A DNA stretch of 64,000 nucleotides. Origin: Mesorhabditis belari. Lineage: Eukaryota > Nematoda > Chromadorea > Rhabditida > Rhabditidae. The notes under the pieces are model-generated. The model searched no databases and had not been told where the DNA came from. It was given only the letters and a program-made list of their open reading frames with translations. Shown in pieces: positions 34,381 to 46,400 of the stretch (positions are counted from its first letter, which is position 1; every line of letters begins with the position of its first letter). The DNA lies in contig CAUEEP010000937.1 in assembly GCA_958450365.1 (NCBI GenBank), forward strand, positions 1,550,501 through 1,614,500, given 5' to 3'. The translations under genes and the position numbers were made by a program.

Positions 34381-35078
34381 ACTTTTAGAATTCTGCTAGA
34401 TCTCAGATCTAGTCTGAAGTCTGAGGCAAAGTCTGGACAAAGCCAGATCCAGTCTAGCTTTGTCCAGTCTCCAGTCTAGCTTTGTCCAGTCTCCAGTCTA
34501 GCTTTGTCCAGTCTCCAGTCTAGCTTTGTTACTGATCTCTTTTGGCCACAAGCTACTGTCCTCTCGAGCACCTCTTGTCGCCGTTCGCCGCCCGTTTCAA
34601 TTACCCAAGAAACCCAAAAAAGCTCTAGGCTCTAGGCTCTAGACTATAGACTCAAAATTATTTCACTTATCAATATCTCTTATCCGAAACGCTTCATTGA
34701 ACTCATCGAGTCTAAACGTAGATCCACAGTGCATCTGATTTGTTTTTCGGTTTTGTTCTGCTTTTGTTCTTGATTTTTTACATTAAAACCTCCATAGCTT
34801 TGTCATTTTTCAACGAAAATCGCTAAATTTTAAGAAAACAATTTGAGAATCAAAGGATTGAAAACTGGGATTGTTTTGAGCATTTTAAAGTACCTAAAGT
34901 AAGCATCGAAGGCGAAAATTAGCAAAAAAAACGAACCGAAAAAGTACTTTTTGTTTTAGGGCCTTTTTTATGTCAAAAGTACATTATTTTATTATAAAAT
35001 TTGTATCATTCGGTAGAATGCTTTTTTTGCTTTGATTGCTTTAATGCTTTTTTCAAGTTTTGTCGAGCAAGTTGACCA
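34381..35078. other. Intergenic, no gene seen
   Basis: Contains a CTAGCTTTGTCCAGTCTCCAGT repeat near 34450-34525 (about 22 bp, four copies). Otherwise AT-rich with no exon. Confidence 0.4.
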
Positions 35079-35290
35079 AGACCAAGCCTAAGACCAAGCC
35101 TAAGCCTGAGCCTAAGCCTGAGCCTAAGCCTAAGCCTAAGCCTAAGCCTAAGCCTAAGCCTAAGCCTAAGCCTAAGCCTAAGCCTAAGCCTAAGCCTAAG
35201 CCTAAGCCTAAGCCTAAGCCTAAGCCTAAGCCTGAGCCTGAGCCTGAGCCTAAGCCTGAGCCTGAGCCTGAGCCTGAGCCTAAGCCTAGG
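35079..35290. repeat. Interstitial telomere repeat (TTAGGC)n
   Basis: About 35 hexamers reading CCTAAG on the plus strand, i.e. TTAGGC on the minus strand, the telomere repeat of most nematodes, with CCTGAG variants clustered at one end. The array is flanked on both sides by ordinary sequence, so it is internal and not a chromosome end. Confidence 0.95.
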
Positions 35291-35347
35291 CAAGCTCAAG
35301 CTTTCTGCTCGAAAATCGGTTCTTTGTTTGCTATTTTTTTGGCGGCT

Positions 35348-35570
35348 ACTTTAGCAGAGTTACTTTAGCTTTAACTTTACTTTAGCTTTAGCTTTACTTT
35401 GGCTTTACTTTAGCTTTACTTTAGTTTAGCTTTACTTTATCTTTAGCCTTACTTTAGCTGTACTTTAGCTTTACTTTAGCTTTACTTTATCTTTACTTTA
35501 GCTTTACTTTAGCTTTACTTTAGCTTTACTTTATCTTTACTTTAGCTTTACTTTAGCTTTACTTTAGCGG
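35348..35570. repeat. ~11-bp minisatellite CTTTACTTTAG
   Basis: About 20 imperfect copies beginning about 60 bp after the telomere-type array. Confidence 0.9.
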
Positions 35571-35819
35571 GCATCCCGGTTTAGTTACTCAAGGGTAATT
35601 TCAAAGGTTGAATTTCTCCGTGGTTTTGCAAAAGAATTACACGAGATTTTTGAAAGTAACTAGCGATAGGCATCAAGTTGAAAAGAAAGTCCTTAGAATT
35701 CTTTTTTCCACTTTTGACTTATTAAATTCCAGCTTTAATTCCTCGAACAGACACAGCCGCTGATAATTGACCTTTTTTACATCAAGTCTCATTGATTGAC
35801 ATTGACAAGCCTCATTGAC

Positions 35820-36265
35820 ACAAACCCAAAGTTCTCCATTCACCTCAGCTTCCGGAATCCGAACTCCAACAGAAGGAGATGATGTTGAGTATTTGGTGGG
35901 ATCTCGATAGATCTATTGCTGAGTTGTTGCCTGAAAAGACAACAGTTACAGCAATTTATATCAGTAATTTATACAAATCAACTAGAAGAACTAAATCAAT
36001 TAGAACTCGTCAAAGAAATCAAAAAAAAACAAGACCAAACAAGGGAAAAGTCCTCCTTGCTTGTTGCAAAGCTGACAAAAGAAAAATTAAAGGAGTTGGG
36101 CTGGGAAGTTCTCCCCATATTCCAGCTCAGACCTTGCCCCTTCTGATTTTCATCTATTCCAGAAGCTGACTGCAGAACTCGATGGAGAGCACTTCGAAGA
36201 TCGAGCTAAAGTCGAAACCTGGCAACGCAGCCAGCCAAAGAATTTCTGGGAGTGCTTTCTGGGAG
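35820..36265 (+). pseudogene. Mariner transposase relic, frameshifted
   Basis: The first frame reads MMLSIWWDLDRSIAELLPEK from 35879. After frameshifts come QLEELNQLELVKEIKKKQDQ and LKELGWEVLPIFQ, then DLAPSDFHLFQKLTAELDGE and HFEDRAKVETW. These follow the mariner order (VMLSIWWD, LGWEVLPHPPYSPDLAPSDYHLF, then a KxW tail). The region of the second catalytic Asp is missing. Inactive. Confidence 0.85.
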
Positions 36266-36367
36266 CCAAAGAATTTCTGGGAGAATCGGTGCTCTACCAA
36301 ATGAATAGCAACAAGTTATACTTAATAATGAAACATATCTTGAATAGATTTCTTTTTCTAGTTTTTG

Positions 36368-36672
36368 AACTAGTACAAAGTAGTTTAAACTAGTACAGAG
36401 TAGTTTGGACTGGTACAAAGTAGTTTGGACTAGTACAAAGTAATTTGAACCAGTACAGAGTAGTTTGGACTAGTACAAAGTGGTTTAAACTAGTACAAAG
36501 TAGTTTGGACTAGTACAAAGTAGTTCAAAGTAGTTTGGATTAGTACAAAGTTGTTTGGACTAGTACAAAGTAGTTTGAAGTAGTACAAAGTATTTTAAAC
36601 TAGTACAAAGTAGTACAAAGTATTTTAAACTAGTACAAAGTAGTTCAAAGTAATTTGAACTAGTACAAAGTA
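36368..36672. repeat. ~20-bp minisatellite AGTTTGGACTAGTACAAAGT
   Basis: About 15 imperfect copies. Each has the palindrome-like ACTAGTAC core. Confidence 0.9.
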
Positions 36673-37483
36673 CAGTTTAAACTTTTTCCGAGTACTTTCT
36701 CTCCAATCTAATACTTTAAAATGCTCAAAACAATCCCAGTTTTGAATTCTTTTATTCTCAAATTGTTTTCTAAAAGTTCTTTTAGCAATTTTAGTTAAAA
36801 ATGACAAAATTATGAATTCTTTAGTGTAAAAAATCAAGAAAAAAATCGAAAAAATCGAAAAAATCAAAAAACAAGTCTAGTCCATAAGAATGACTAAAGG
36901 AGATTCTAAATTTAAATTAAATTAAAGTAAGATTTAATTTAAGATCTAAATTAAGCTTTAATTTAGAGCTTTAATTTAGCTTTTTAATAAGTACATTTCT
37001 CTTGTATCCTTTCAATGGTATCATCTTTCACGAAATCGACTCTCTCGAGTGAAGAAAAGAGAAGAAATCGGGTTGACGCTGAGCCAATCAGAGACTGCGA
37101 CCGCCCATCTCGTCGCACACCGTAGCTCCACCCACCACTGCAAACAAGTGCTCCTTATTGCCACACAGGTAAACGTCAAGGTCAATTGATCAACGCTATC
37201 TCGAGCTTTTATCTTTCTCGAGCTTCTATCTTTCTCGAGCTTTGATCTTTCTCATAATTTGCATAAAATTTATCTACAACTTCTCTACAAGCATTTTACA
37301 GAATTTCATTTTACAGAATTTCATTCTACAGAATTTCCATCTGAAATCCTGCCCAAATCCTGCCCAAATCTTCCCAAATCTTCCCAAAGCTTCAATGCTT
37401 CATTGCCCAAATCTTTTCTTATCTTTTCTTATCTTTTCTTATCTTTCCTTTTCTTATCTAGCTTTTCAGAAATCGATTTTCAG
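36673..37483 (+). promoter_or_regulatory. 5' flank of the ceh-2/EMX-like gene
   Basis: AT-rich up to about 37010, then a GC-richer stretch 37040-37190 (CACCCACCACTG and similar) that stands out from the surroundings. Next come CTCGAGCTTTTATCTTT and ATCTTTTCTT pyrimidine-rich repeats (37200-37455). It ends in GATTTTCAG directly before the ATG, a typical nematode trans-splice (spliced-leader) acceptor. Promoter function is inferred from position only. Confidence 0.4.
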
Positions 37484-40400
37484 ATGTCGTTGAACTTTTC
37501 AATAGATCGACTAGTCGAAGCAAAGGAAACGAATGAGGAAACACCAAAGGTTTGACTTTTTCGAATCAGAATAAACCTAGAAGCTCAAACTGAATTCAAC
37601 TATACTTCACAGTACTGTGAGTACTGTGAGTACTGTGAGTACTGTGAGTACTGTGAGTACTGTGAGTACTGTGAGTTAAAAGGGTGCGGTAATTTAGGTA
37701 TTGCTTAAGTAGATAATTTAATGAACCGGGTTAAAGTAATATCGTCGATTTGCTTACGTGTTCTGCGAACTTATACAACTATTGAACTATTGAACTATTG
37801 AACTATTCAAGCTAAACTATTACTGCCAATACAGAGTGTCAAAAAAGTTCCCCGGACTTGCAAATAAGTAAGTAATAAGTAATCGTTGTTTGCAAATACG
37901 GAAAAGTGCCAACTTCAAGTATTTAGAGTTTTGTTTTCTTAACAAAATAGTTTATTCGAACCTTAACAACAAATAAATGACAAAAAAAATGCTCGAAATT
38001 TCCACCATTAGCTTCATTGCAGCTTCAATGCAGCTTCAATGCATTTCAGACGTTTTTTTTGAAAGCTCTTAATGATATGCACATTTTTGAACGGTGAATA
38101 ATCTCCGTTGCACATTGTTGAACGATTATAATCTTCGAGGCTCGTTTCAAAGCTGCTTTTAAGCCTTGAAAGCTCTTTCAAACCCTCAATCGAATGAATC
38201 TTTCTGAGAAATCCTCTTTTATAATGGACCAAATGGAGAAATGAAGGGGGGGGGGCAAAAAAGGCCAAACAATTCAAATCGGGGCCAAATTTCTCTACTC
38301 CAGTAGCTCTTTCCGCTTTCTTGTGAACTCCGAGAATCACTTGGCGTTTATGATTTTTATCCATCGATTCAATTTCATCTGAAAAACAGCAGTTATTCCA
38401 AGAATTGAATCCATCCAAGAATCCAAGAGTAAAGGATAAAAAAACAAGAAAAAGACCAAATAAACGACAAAGTCACTGGCAAAACAACTCTTCTAACGCA
38501 CTAAAAACTAGTCCAAGAACTTTTGCGACACTCTGTAGCTGTCAACTATTAAACCAGTTCCAATAGCTTACATCTATCTATTCATTTACCGCATTTTCTC
38601 TAATAGTAGTGCACCCTGAGCGTCGCCAGGGCTCACGTCGTCTAAATTCCTCGAAATCTCGAGAACCGCTTATCAGAACCTATCGATGTGGGGTCGGAAA
38701 ATGTAGCTGACGATTAGATCTAGTGGGGGATTAGACTCTTGAACTTCTGGGAAAACTTTGGAAGCCGTAAATAGTCACCAACTCGGCTCACCGGGGTGCT
38801 AAGGCCATAGTTTGAGCTCTCGAGTTAAAGGGTCTCCTCGCCTCCTGCGCCTTCTCCAAGGTCCCTGTAACAATACCGTAATAATCTTAATCCTCCAAAG
38901 CAATATCGGCACCATCCCTGATACCCTCCGACATCTATACTCGACGCGACGTTAGTCCCGCCGAGCTGGACGGACGCCAGGACGCACTAGCACTCGGTCA
39001 CGCGGCAGCGTCGCTTAAATTCCTCGAAATCTCGAGAACCGCTTATCAGAACCTATCGATGTGGGGTCGGAAAATGTAGCTGAGGATCAGATCTAGTGGG
39101 GGATTTGAGTCTTGAGCTTCTGAGAAAACTTTGGACGCCGTAAATAGCCGTCAACTCGGCTCGCCCGGGTGCACTACTATTAGAGAAAATATCTAGTTTA
39201 GAAACGGAAACGCGAGAGCAGCCCAGTGAGTGGTCGAGAATCGGAGGCTTCCTCATCTCCCGAAGTTCCTCCATCAACTCTCAGCGGTCCCTCAATGCAC
39301 ACGCTATCATATTTTGATGTTTTTCTACCACATGTACAGGTTGTAATCTTAAATTTCAAAGCTTTCCCTTCCCTTTCACTGACAGAATGCCATTTTTGAT
39401 AACAAAGCAAGCTAGCAGTTGGTATAGCAAGTTGCAAAGTTCAGCAACAGGGAAATTCGAGAAAATCTTTGTTGATGAGCTTTTGACTAGTTCTTTGACA
39501 AACTTTGATCGTTAAATCATTATCGTTCAAATGTTCAATCAATTTTGCTTTTAAATTGTTCCATTTCAAAGCTAAAGTTAAAGTTTTTAAAGGCATTGAA
39601 AGGCGTGTTTCATTGAAAGCTTATTTCATAGAAAGTTTTGCTTTTTTAAAGTCTACATAATAAACTGGTACTGTGAGTACTGTGAGTACTGTGAGTACTG
39701 TACTGTGAGTATTGTGAGTACTGTGAGTTAAAAGGGTACGGTAATTTAGGTATTGCTTAAGTAGATAAGTTAATGAACTGGGTTACAGTAATATCGTCGA
39801 TTTGCTTACGTGTACTGTGAGCTATGAAGTTAATGAAGCTAATGAAGTTGATGAAGCTACTGAAGCTACTGAAGCTAATGAAGTTGATGAAGCTACTGAA
39901 GCTAATGAACTTAATGAAGCTAATGAAGTTAATGAAGTTAATGAAGTTAATGAAGCTAATGAAGCTAATGAAGCTAATGAAGCTAATGAAGTTAATGAAG
40001 CTAATGAACTTAATGAAGCTAATGAAATGAAAGGTTAGCTAATGAACCAGGATACGGTAATAAAGCAGTTCCAAGTTAATCAACCAGACAAGTTTCAACC
40101 AGACAAGTTTCAACCAGTCAAGTTTCAATCAGACAAGTTAATCAACCAGATAAGTTAATCAACGAGACAAGCTAATCAGCTTACGGTAAAATCTATTTGC
40201 ATAGGTTTCAAGGAAGACCTTGAAAACGAGATTCCCTTCTTTTCTCGGCCAATCCCCTTTCAATTCAAAAAGAAAAGAAAAAATGATTGCATTGTGACAC
40301 TATTTCTCGCCATCTATCAAAACATTTCAAAGAGGATCGCGGCAAATCGAAAATTGAAGAAAAGAATGAAAAAAGATTGGAAAGAAAAGAAAAGAAAAGA

Positions 40401-43400
40401 AAAGAAAAGACAATTTTCCTTCTTTTCCTCTTCTTTTCCATTTTCTTGTCCATTTAAAGCGATTCTCGAAACTCATTTGAAAAAGAAATGGCAGAAGATT
40501 AGAGCTTTTTTTGTAAGAATCTATTAAGATTGTTGACATTGCGTTGACAAAGATTTGTAAAAATGTAAAACTGTAAAACTTTTCCTTGATTTTCCTTCAT
40601 CTTCAGTATAATTTGTGCCTAAAAAGGCTGAAAAATCCTATCTGATGCAATGAATTCTGCACTTTTTTTGATAATAACTCTAAAAGAATAAAGAATCCAG
40701 TGCAACAGAAAGGATACTTTTACACTTTCGAGCACAAAGTACACCACAGAGAAGTAGAAAACTCTAATTACTTTAGTTTGGGGTTACTGCAGCTTTGGAT
40801 GGCTGTAGCTTGCTTATGCTTGGGATTACTGTAGCTTGCTTATGCTTGAGATTACTGTAGCTCTCTAGATCTCTAGAGCTTGTAATCGAAAATAGTCATC
40901 CAGGCTACAGTAATACTGTCAATTTCCTTATACGTTAATGAACCGGGTCACGGTAAGCCTAAGCCTAAGCCTGAGCCTAAGACTGTTGCGAGAGAGGCCA
41001 AGATTAAGACCCGAGTTGGACACTCCGATCCTTTTATGGCGATCGTCGGCGGCGCCGGGAGTCGAACCCGCGAGCTCTCGCTTACCAGGCGAATGCTCTA
41101 CCAATGAGCTACACCGACAAAAGGCTTGCCATCAAAGTAGCGCCTTATGCCTTACTCCTAGTTTATAGCCATTCGGGCTAATTCCCTTTAATCTGTAAGT
41201 GTGTCAGCTCTAGGCCTGGCCCGCCTGCCTTGACCCGGAAAAATTTAACAATAATTGCAGAAGTATTAGAAAAAGCCTAGCTAGAAAGCTAGCTAGAAAG
41301 CTAGCTAGAAAGCTAGCTAGAAAGCTAGCTAGAAAGCTAGCTAGAAAGCTAGCTAAAAAGCATAGCTATTAAGCAAAAAAATAAATAGCAAAGAATTTGG
41401 AACCGGGAATTAAACCCTCGACCCTCCGCTTACCGGGAAAACGCTCTACCACTGAGCTATTGCTCCTTCTTTATTTAAGAAGAAATACGAAACAAAAGAA
41501 GAGGACAATACAATTAATCTCTTTCAGATGGCTTCTTCAAATCCATTTCTCGGCGGAATGGTGGAAAATAGTCAGGCTCGGCTCTGGTCTCAACAATGGC
41601 TTGAACTTCTTCAGCAGAGCTCAGCAGCTGCTCATTTTGGTTGGTTATTTTAACAACTAGACATTTGAGAATTTCATAGTTTTGATTTTCAGTAATTTGC
41701 AGTAATTTGATACTTATTTGTAAGGTAAAGTTACAGTTTTTAAAAAGAGCACTTCGGATCTGATTTGATTCGGATCTGGTTCAATTCGGATCTAGTTCAA
41801 TCCGGATTTGATTTGATTCGTGATTCAATTCGGCTCTGGTCCAATTCGTGCTTCAATTCTGAGCTGATTTGATTCGGCTCTGGTTCAATTCGTGATTCAA
41901 TTCGGATTTGGTTCAATCCGGATCTGATTCAATTCGGATCTGGTTCAATTCGGATCGGGTCCAATCCGGTTCTGGTCCAATCCGGATCTAGTCCAATCCG
42001 GCTCTGATTCAATCCGGATCTAGTCCAATCCGGATCTGATTCAATTAGCTCTGGTTCAATCCGGATCTGATTCAATTCGCTCTGATTCAATCCGGCTCTG
42101 ATTCAATCCGGATCTAGTCCAATCAGGATCTGGTTCAATCCGGATCTAGTCCAATCCGGCTCTGATTCAATTCGGATCTAGTCCAATCCGGCTCTGATTC
42201 AATCCGGATCTAGTCCAATCCGGATCTGATTCAATTCGCTCTGATTCAATCCGGCTCTGATTCAATCCGGATCTAGTCCAATCAGGATCTGGTTCAATCC
42301 GGATCTAGTCCAATCCGGCTCTGATTCAATCCGGATCTAGTCCAATCCGGCTCTGATTCAATCCGGATCTAGTCCAATCCGGCTCTGATTCAATCCGGAT
42401 CTAGTCCAATCCGGCTCTGATTCAATCCGGATCTAGTCCAATCCGGCTCTGATTCAATCCGGATCTAGTCCAATCCGGCTCTGATTCAATCCGGATCTAG
42501 TCCAATCCGGCTCTGATTCAATTCGGATCTAGTCCAATCCGGCTCTGATTCAATCCGGATCTAGTCCAATCCGGATCTGGTTCAATCCGGATCTAGTCCA
42601 ATCTGGCTCTGATTCAATCCGGCTTTGGCTCAAAAAGAGTAAACTTCCAAAAGCTTTGTCTTTAAAAAATCTTTCTTTTTACCGTAATCTTCTATTTGAC
42701 AGTTCTAGTTCAATCTTCTAGTTCAGTTTTCAGTTCAGTTCAACACTTTAACCTTGAAATTATGCAATCTAACCGTCAATATTAGACCACAAATATTTCC
42801 GGGATTACTGTTTACCAATCAGCCTCCCGTTATCCCATCCACACTTCTCACACACACCGTAATTTAGTGTCAAGTGGGTGAATAGAAGAGAGAAAAGGAG
42901 GAGGAAAAGAGGAGGAAAAGAGCTGTTAATCCATTTCCCCGGTTGACAAGTTGTAGAACAAGTGGATGAGGATGGGTGGAAGTGGAGGAGAATGTTTACA
43001 GATGGGCCCAACTGGACGAGCAGACCTCTACAGACTCCTCCGATAGAGATACTCTTTTTTCCACTTCCTAAAGCAAGCTACACTAACGGGAAAGGGTTAA
43101 AGTGGCGTTTTTGATTCGCATTCAGTGTTGATAGAGTTTTAAATAGGGATTTCTAATCAAGTTTTAGTTTTTCTAATCAACTTCTACCTACAGTGCTTCT
43201 ACCTACAATTTTGGAGAGCTAGCTGGCTCTGACCAGGATTGTTTAGGTGTAGAAATGCTGGTTTAGACTTTCTGAAATGCTTCCAAGAATTCTAGTCAGC
43301 TTCAGCTTCAAATTTCAGCTTTAACAGCTTTAAAATACTATATAATAAGTCGAATTTCGACCTGGATTGGCTGAGAAAGCTGAGAAAGTTTTTTGCTTTT

Positions 43401-46400
43401 TTGGAAAGTTTGTGGGAACTTTTTGATAGCTTTCAAAAGGTATTAATACCATCACAGAGCTACCTACAGAACCCTAGAGAAGCAAAACGGCCACAGCGTC
43501 TCTTTCCCTCTTTTCCCCTTTCCCTAGCACTCTCTCAATCGGTCATTGTATTGGTCTGAATAGCCGTTGAAAGTGAGAGAGCCACTTCCCCTCGGTGGAT
43601 ACACAGCTCTCTTCTCGATCGGTAATTCCCCGTGCATTTACGAGAAGCAGTCCTCCGATCCTCTCGACTTGAACACAAACAAATACAGTATCCCTAATGC
43701 ATTGGGGAATGGGAAGAAGAAAAAAAGGGAATTGTTAGGGACGTTAGGGACGTTAGGAACGTTAGGGACGTTAGGAACGTTAGGGACGTTAGGAACGTTA
43801 GGGACGTTAGGAAGAAGATAGTAGGAAGACATTAGGAAGAAGAGCTTAGGAAGACATTAGAAAGAAGATATTAGGAACGTTAGAAAGAAGATATTAGGAA
43901 GAACTTAGGAAGAAGGTATTAGGAACGTTAGGAAGAAGACCTTAGGAAGACATTAGAAAGAAGATATTAGAAAGAAGATATTAGGAAGAAGATCTTAGGA
44001 AGAAGATATTAGGAAGAAGATATTAGGAAGAAGACATTAGAAGGAAGGTATTAGGAAGAAGAAGAAGTCGTAGAACAAAATATCTATTGAGCAATTCTCT
44101 TAGTCTCTTACCAGTCTTAGTTAACACTAAAAAAATTCGATTTTTCTAGGCGAGGCAGCAGCCGGCCTCTTTCTCCAACCATTTCGCAAATCAAAACGTA
44201 TCCGAACGGCTTTCAGTCCCGCGCAACTCGTTCAATTGGAAAAGGTTTGCAAAGTTTGTGTCAAATTTGTAAAAACTTTGCATTTAAATTTGAATTAACT
44301 TGATTTCCATTTAAAATTAAAAGATCACCAAAAAAGATCGTTAATGATCGCAAAAAAAGGCACAATGTGACAACGTGACTTTTTTGGAGGCTATACTTAA
44401 ATGTAAATAATCTAGCTAATTTAAAGTGGTCACAAAAATCACAAGCACCTTTTTTTTATCGCTGTTTTCCTTCTCTTTCTCTTTTTTCTCAAAAGAAGAT
44501 ACCAAATAGCTCAAATTTCTCAAAAGAAGATACCAAATAGCTTTTTCATGCCTGAAAAGGCATGGAAAAGGCATGGAAAAGCCAAGGAAAAGGCTCAAAT
44601 GTTCAATCTTCTCTTCGGAAATCTTTCTTTTTCATTTCTTACTTTATAAACGACAATCAAATTTGTTAGAAATAGGTAGATAGATAGAGAAATCGATAAA
44701 GAAATTGTTAACAAATAGAAAAAAGAATCAAAAATTGCAATTTCTGATCAAAATTCCCTCATTTCAGGCCTTTGAATCGAATCATTATGTGGTGGGAACG
44801 GAAAGGAAACAGTTGGCCTCTCGGTTGAGTCTCTCCGAAACACAGGTCAGTCTCAGTGGCTAAAGCGTTAGCCTGCCAGCTGCCAGGGCGGCAAAGGACC
44901 AAGGTTCGAGTCCTCCTTCGGCTGATCTTTTTCCTTTTTTCCTCTAACTTTAGAAAAATCTGCTCAAAATGATTAAAAAGAAAAATTGAGATCTTGTAGC
45001 GCCTTGTAGCGTAGCGCCTTGTAGCGTAGCGCCTTGTAGCGTAGCGCCTTGTAGCGTAGCGCCTTGTAGCGTAGCGCCTTGTAGCGTAGCGCCTTGTAGC
45101 GTAGCGCCTTGTAGCGTAGCGCCTTGTAGCGTAGCGCCTTGTAGCGTAGCGCCTTGTAGCGTAGCGCCTTGTAGCGTAGCGCCTTGTAGCGTAGCGCCTT
45201 GTAGCGTAGCGCCTTGTAGCGTAGCGCCTTGTAGCGTAGCGCCTTGTAGCGTAGCGCCTTGTAGCGTTGCTTTGCCTAGCAGCTTTGCCCAGCAGCTTTG
45301 CCCAGCAGCTTTGCCCAGCAGCTTTGGCGGGTGCTTAATTTCACGCTATGAAGGCGAAGTCAAGCGAAGTTAAACCCTTTTAAAAACCAAAAAAAGCCAA
45401 AAAGCCAAAAAAAAGCCAAAAAGAACCAAAAAGAGCCAAAAAAGCCAAAAAAGAGCCAAAAAAGCCAAAAAACCCAAGAAAACAGTTAAAATCTTGTTCA
45501 AATAGCTGAATATCTCTTGTCCCTTACCATTTATGAAATACCTGTCAATTAATAATAATATTTCCCTTTTAAAATCAAAATTAAAGTTGAATGGCACTAT
45601 GGTGGGTCGAACCCGGACCGTGTGAGCTGTAAACAAGCGCACTCCCGACTGTGCCATGGCAACAGAATGCCTGGCCAGGAAAACAAAACTATCTAGCCCC
45701 AGTCTAGAGAAGAATCATCTAGCCAGAAAAACTCGCTGTTAGGCGGGTTTTGTTGCCTTTTTGTCTATCCCTCGCATCGGCCACTTTGGCGCAGTCGTTA
45801 GCGCGCTGGTTTACAAACCACACGGTCCGGGTTCGATTCTCGGGTCTCCCCTTGAAATTTTGTTTTTTTAAAAAATTATTTCAAAAGGCATAACTTGATA
45901 TCTTCTATGGTATTCTAAAGAGGTTTTAGCTTTATTGATCAAAAAACGGCACTATGGGGATCGAACCCGGCTTGTGTAGGCCGTAGACAAGCACTACCGA
46001 CAAGGAAACTAGGGAGAACAAGGGTTTTTCGGCTGATTTGAGCATAAAGTGCACCGCATTGATTGCTCTACTCAAATCCCTTGTGTTTATCTCCATTGTT
46101 GATGTTCAGTTGTTAAGAAGCGTTCATTTGATCCCCATCCACAGTTGTTAAGAAGTGCTCATTTGATCCCCATCCATTTCCTGTTTTTCAAAGAGATGCC
46201 GACTCGAGTCTCGATTGATTCTTTCTGTTTTCTTTATCCAATTTGTTTATTCAGACCTATCCAATTTGTTTTCTTTGTTCAATTTGTTTATTCAGAGCTC
46301 TTCTACCGCAAGTTTTTCTTCTTTTGTTCACACCTAGCATTAGATGATTGACCTTATATTGACCTAGATATTGACAAACAATCAAAAAGTGATTTTTAGG

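Noticed and set aside
31241..36265. Active transposons
   Set aside because: All Tc1/mariner coding remnants here carry stops, frameshifts, deletions or lost catalytic acidic residues.
41045..41118. Functional tRNA-Thr gene
   Set aside because: Good arms and boxes, but extra bases between T arm and acceptor and a T-stem mismatch. Copied flanks at a second locus point to a SINE-like repeat, so it is recorded as tRNA-like only.
43026..43075. Extra ceh-2 exon after TTTACAG
   Set aside because: The frame hits a stop within about 15 codons and the phase does not fit. The exon at 43564-43621 fits phase on both sides.
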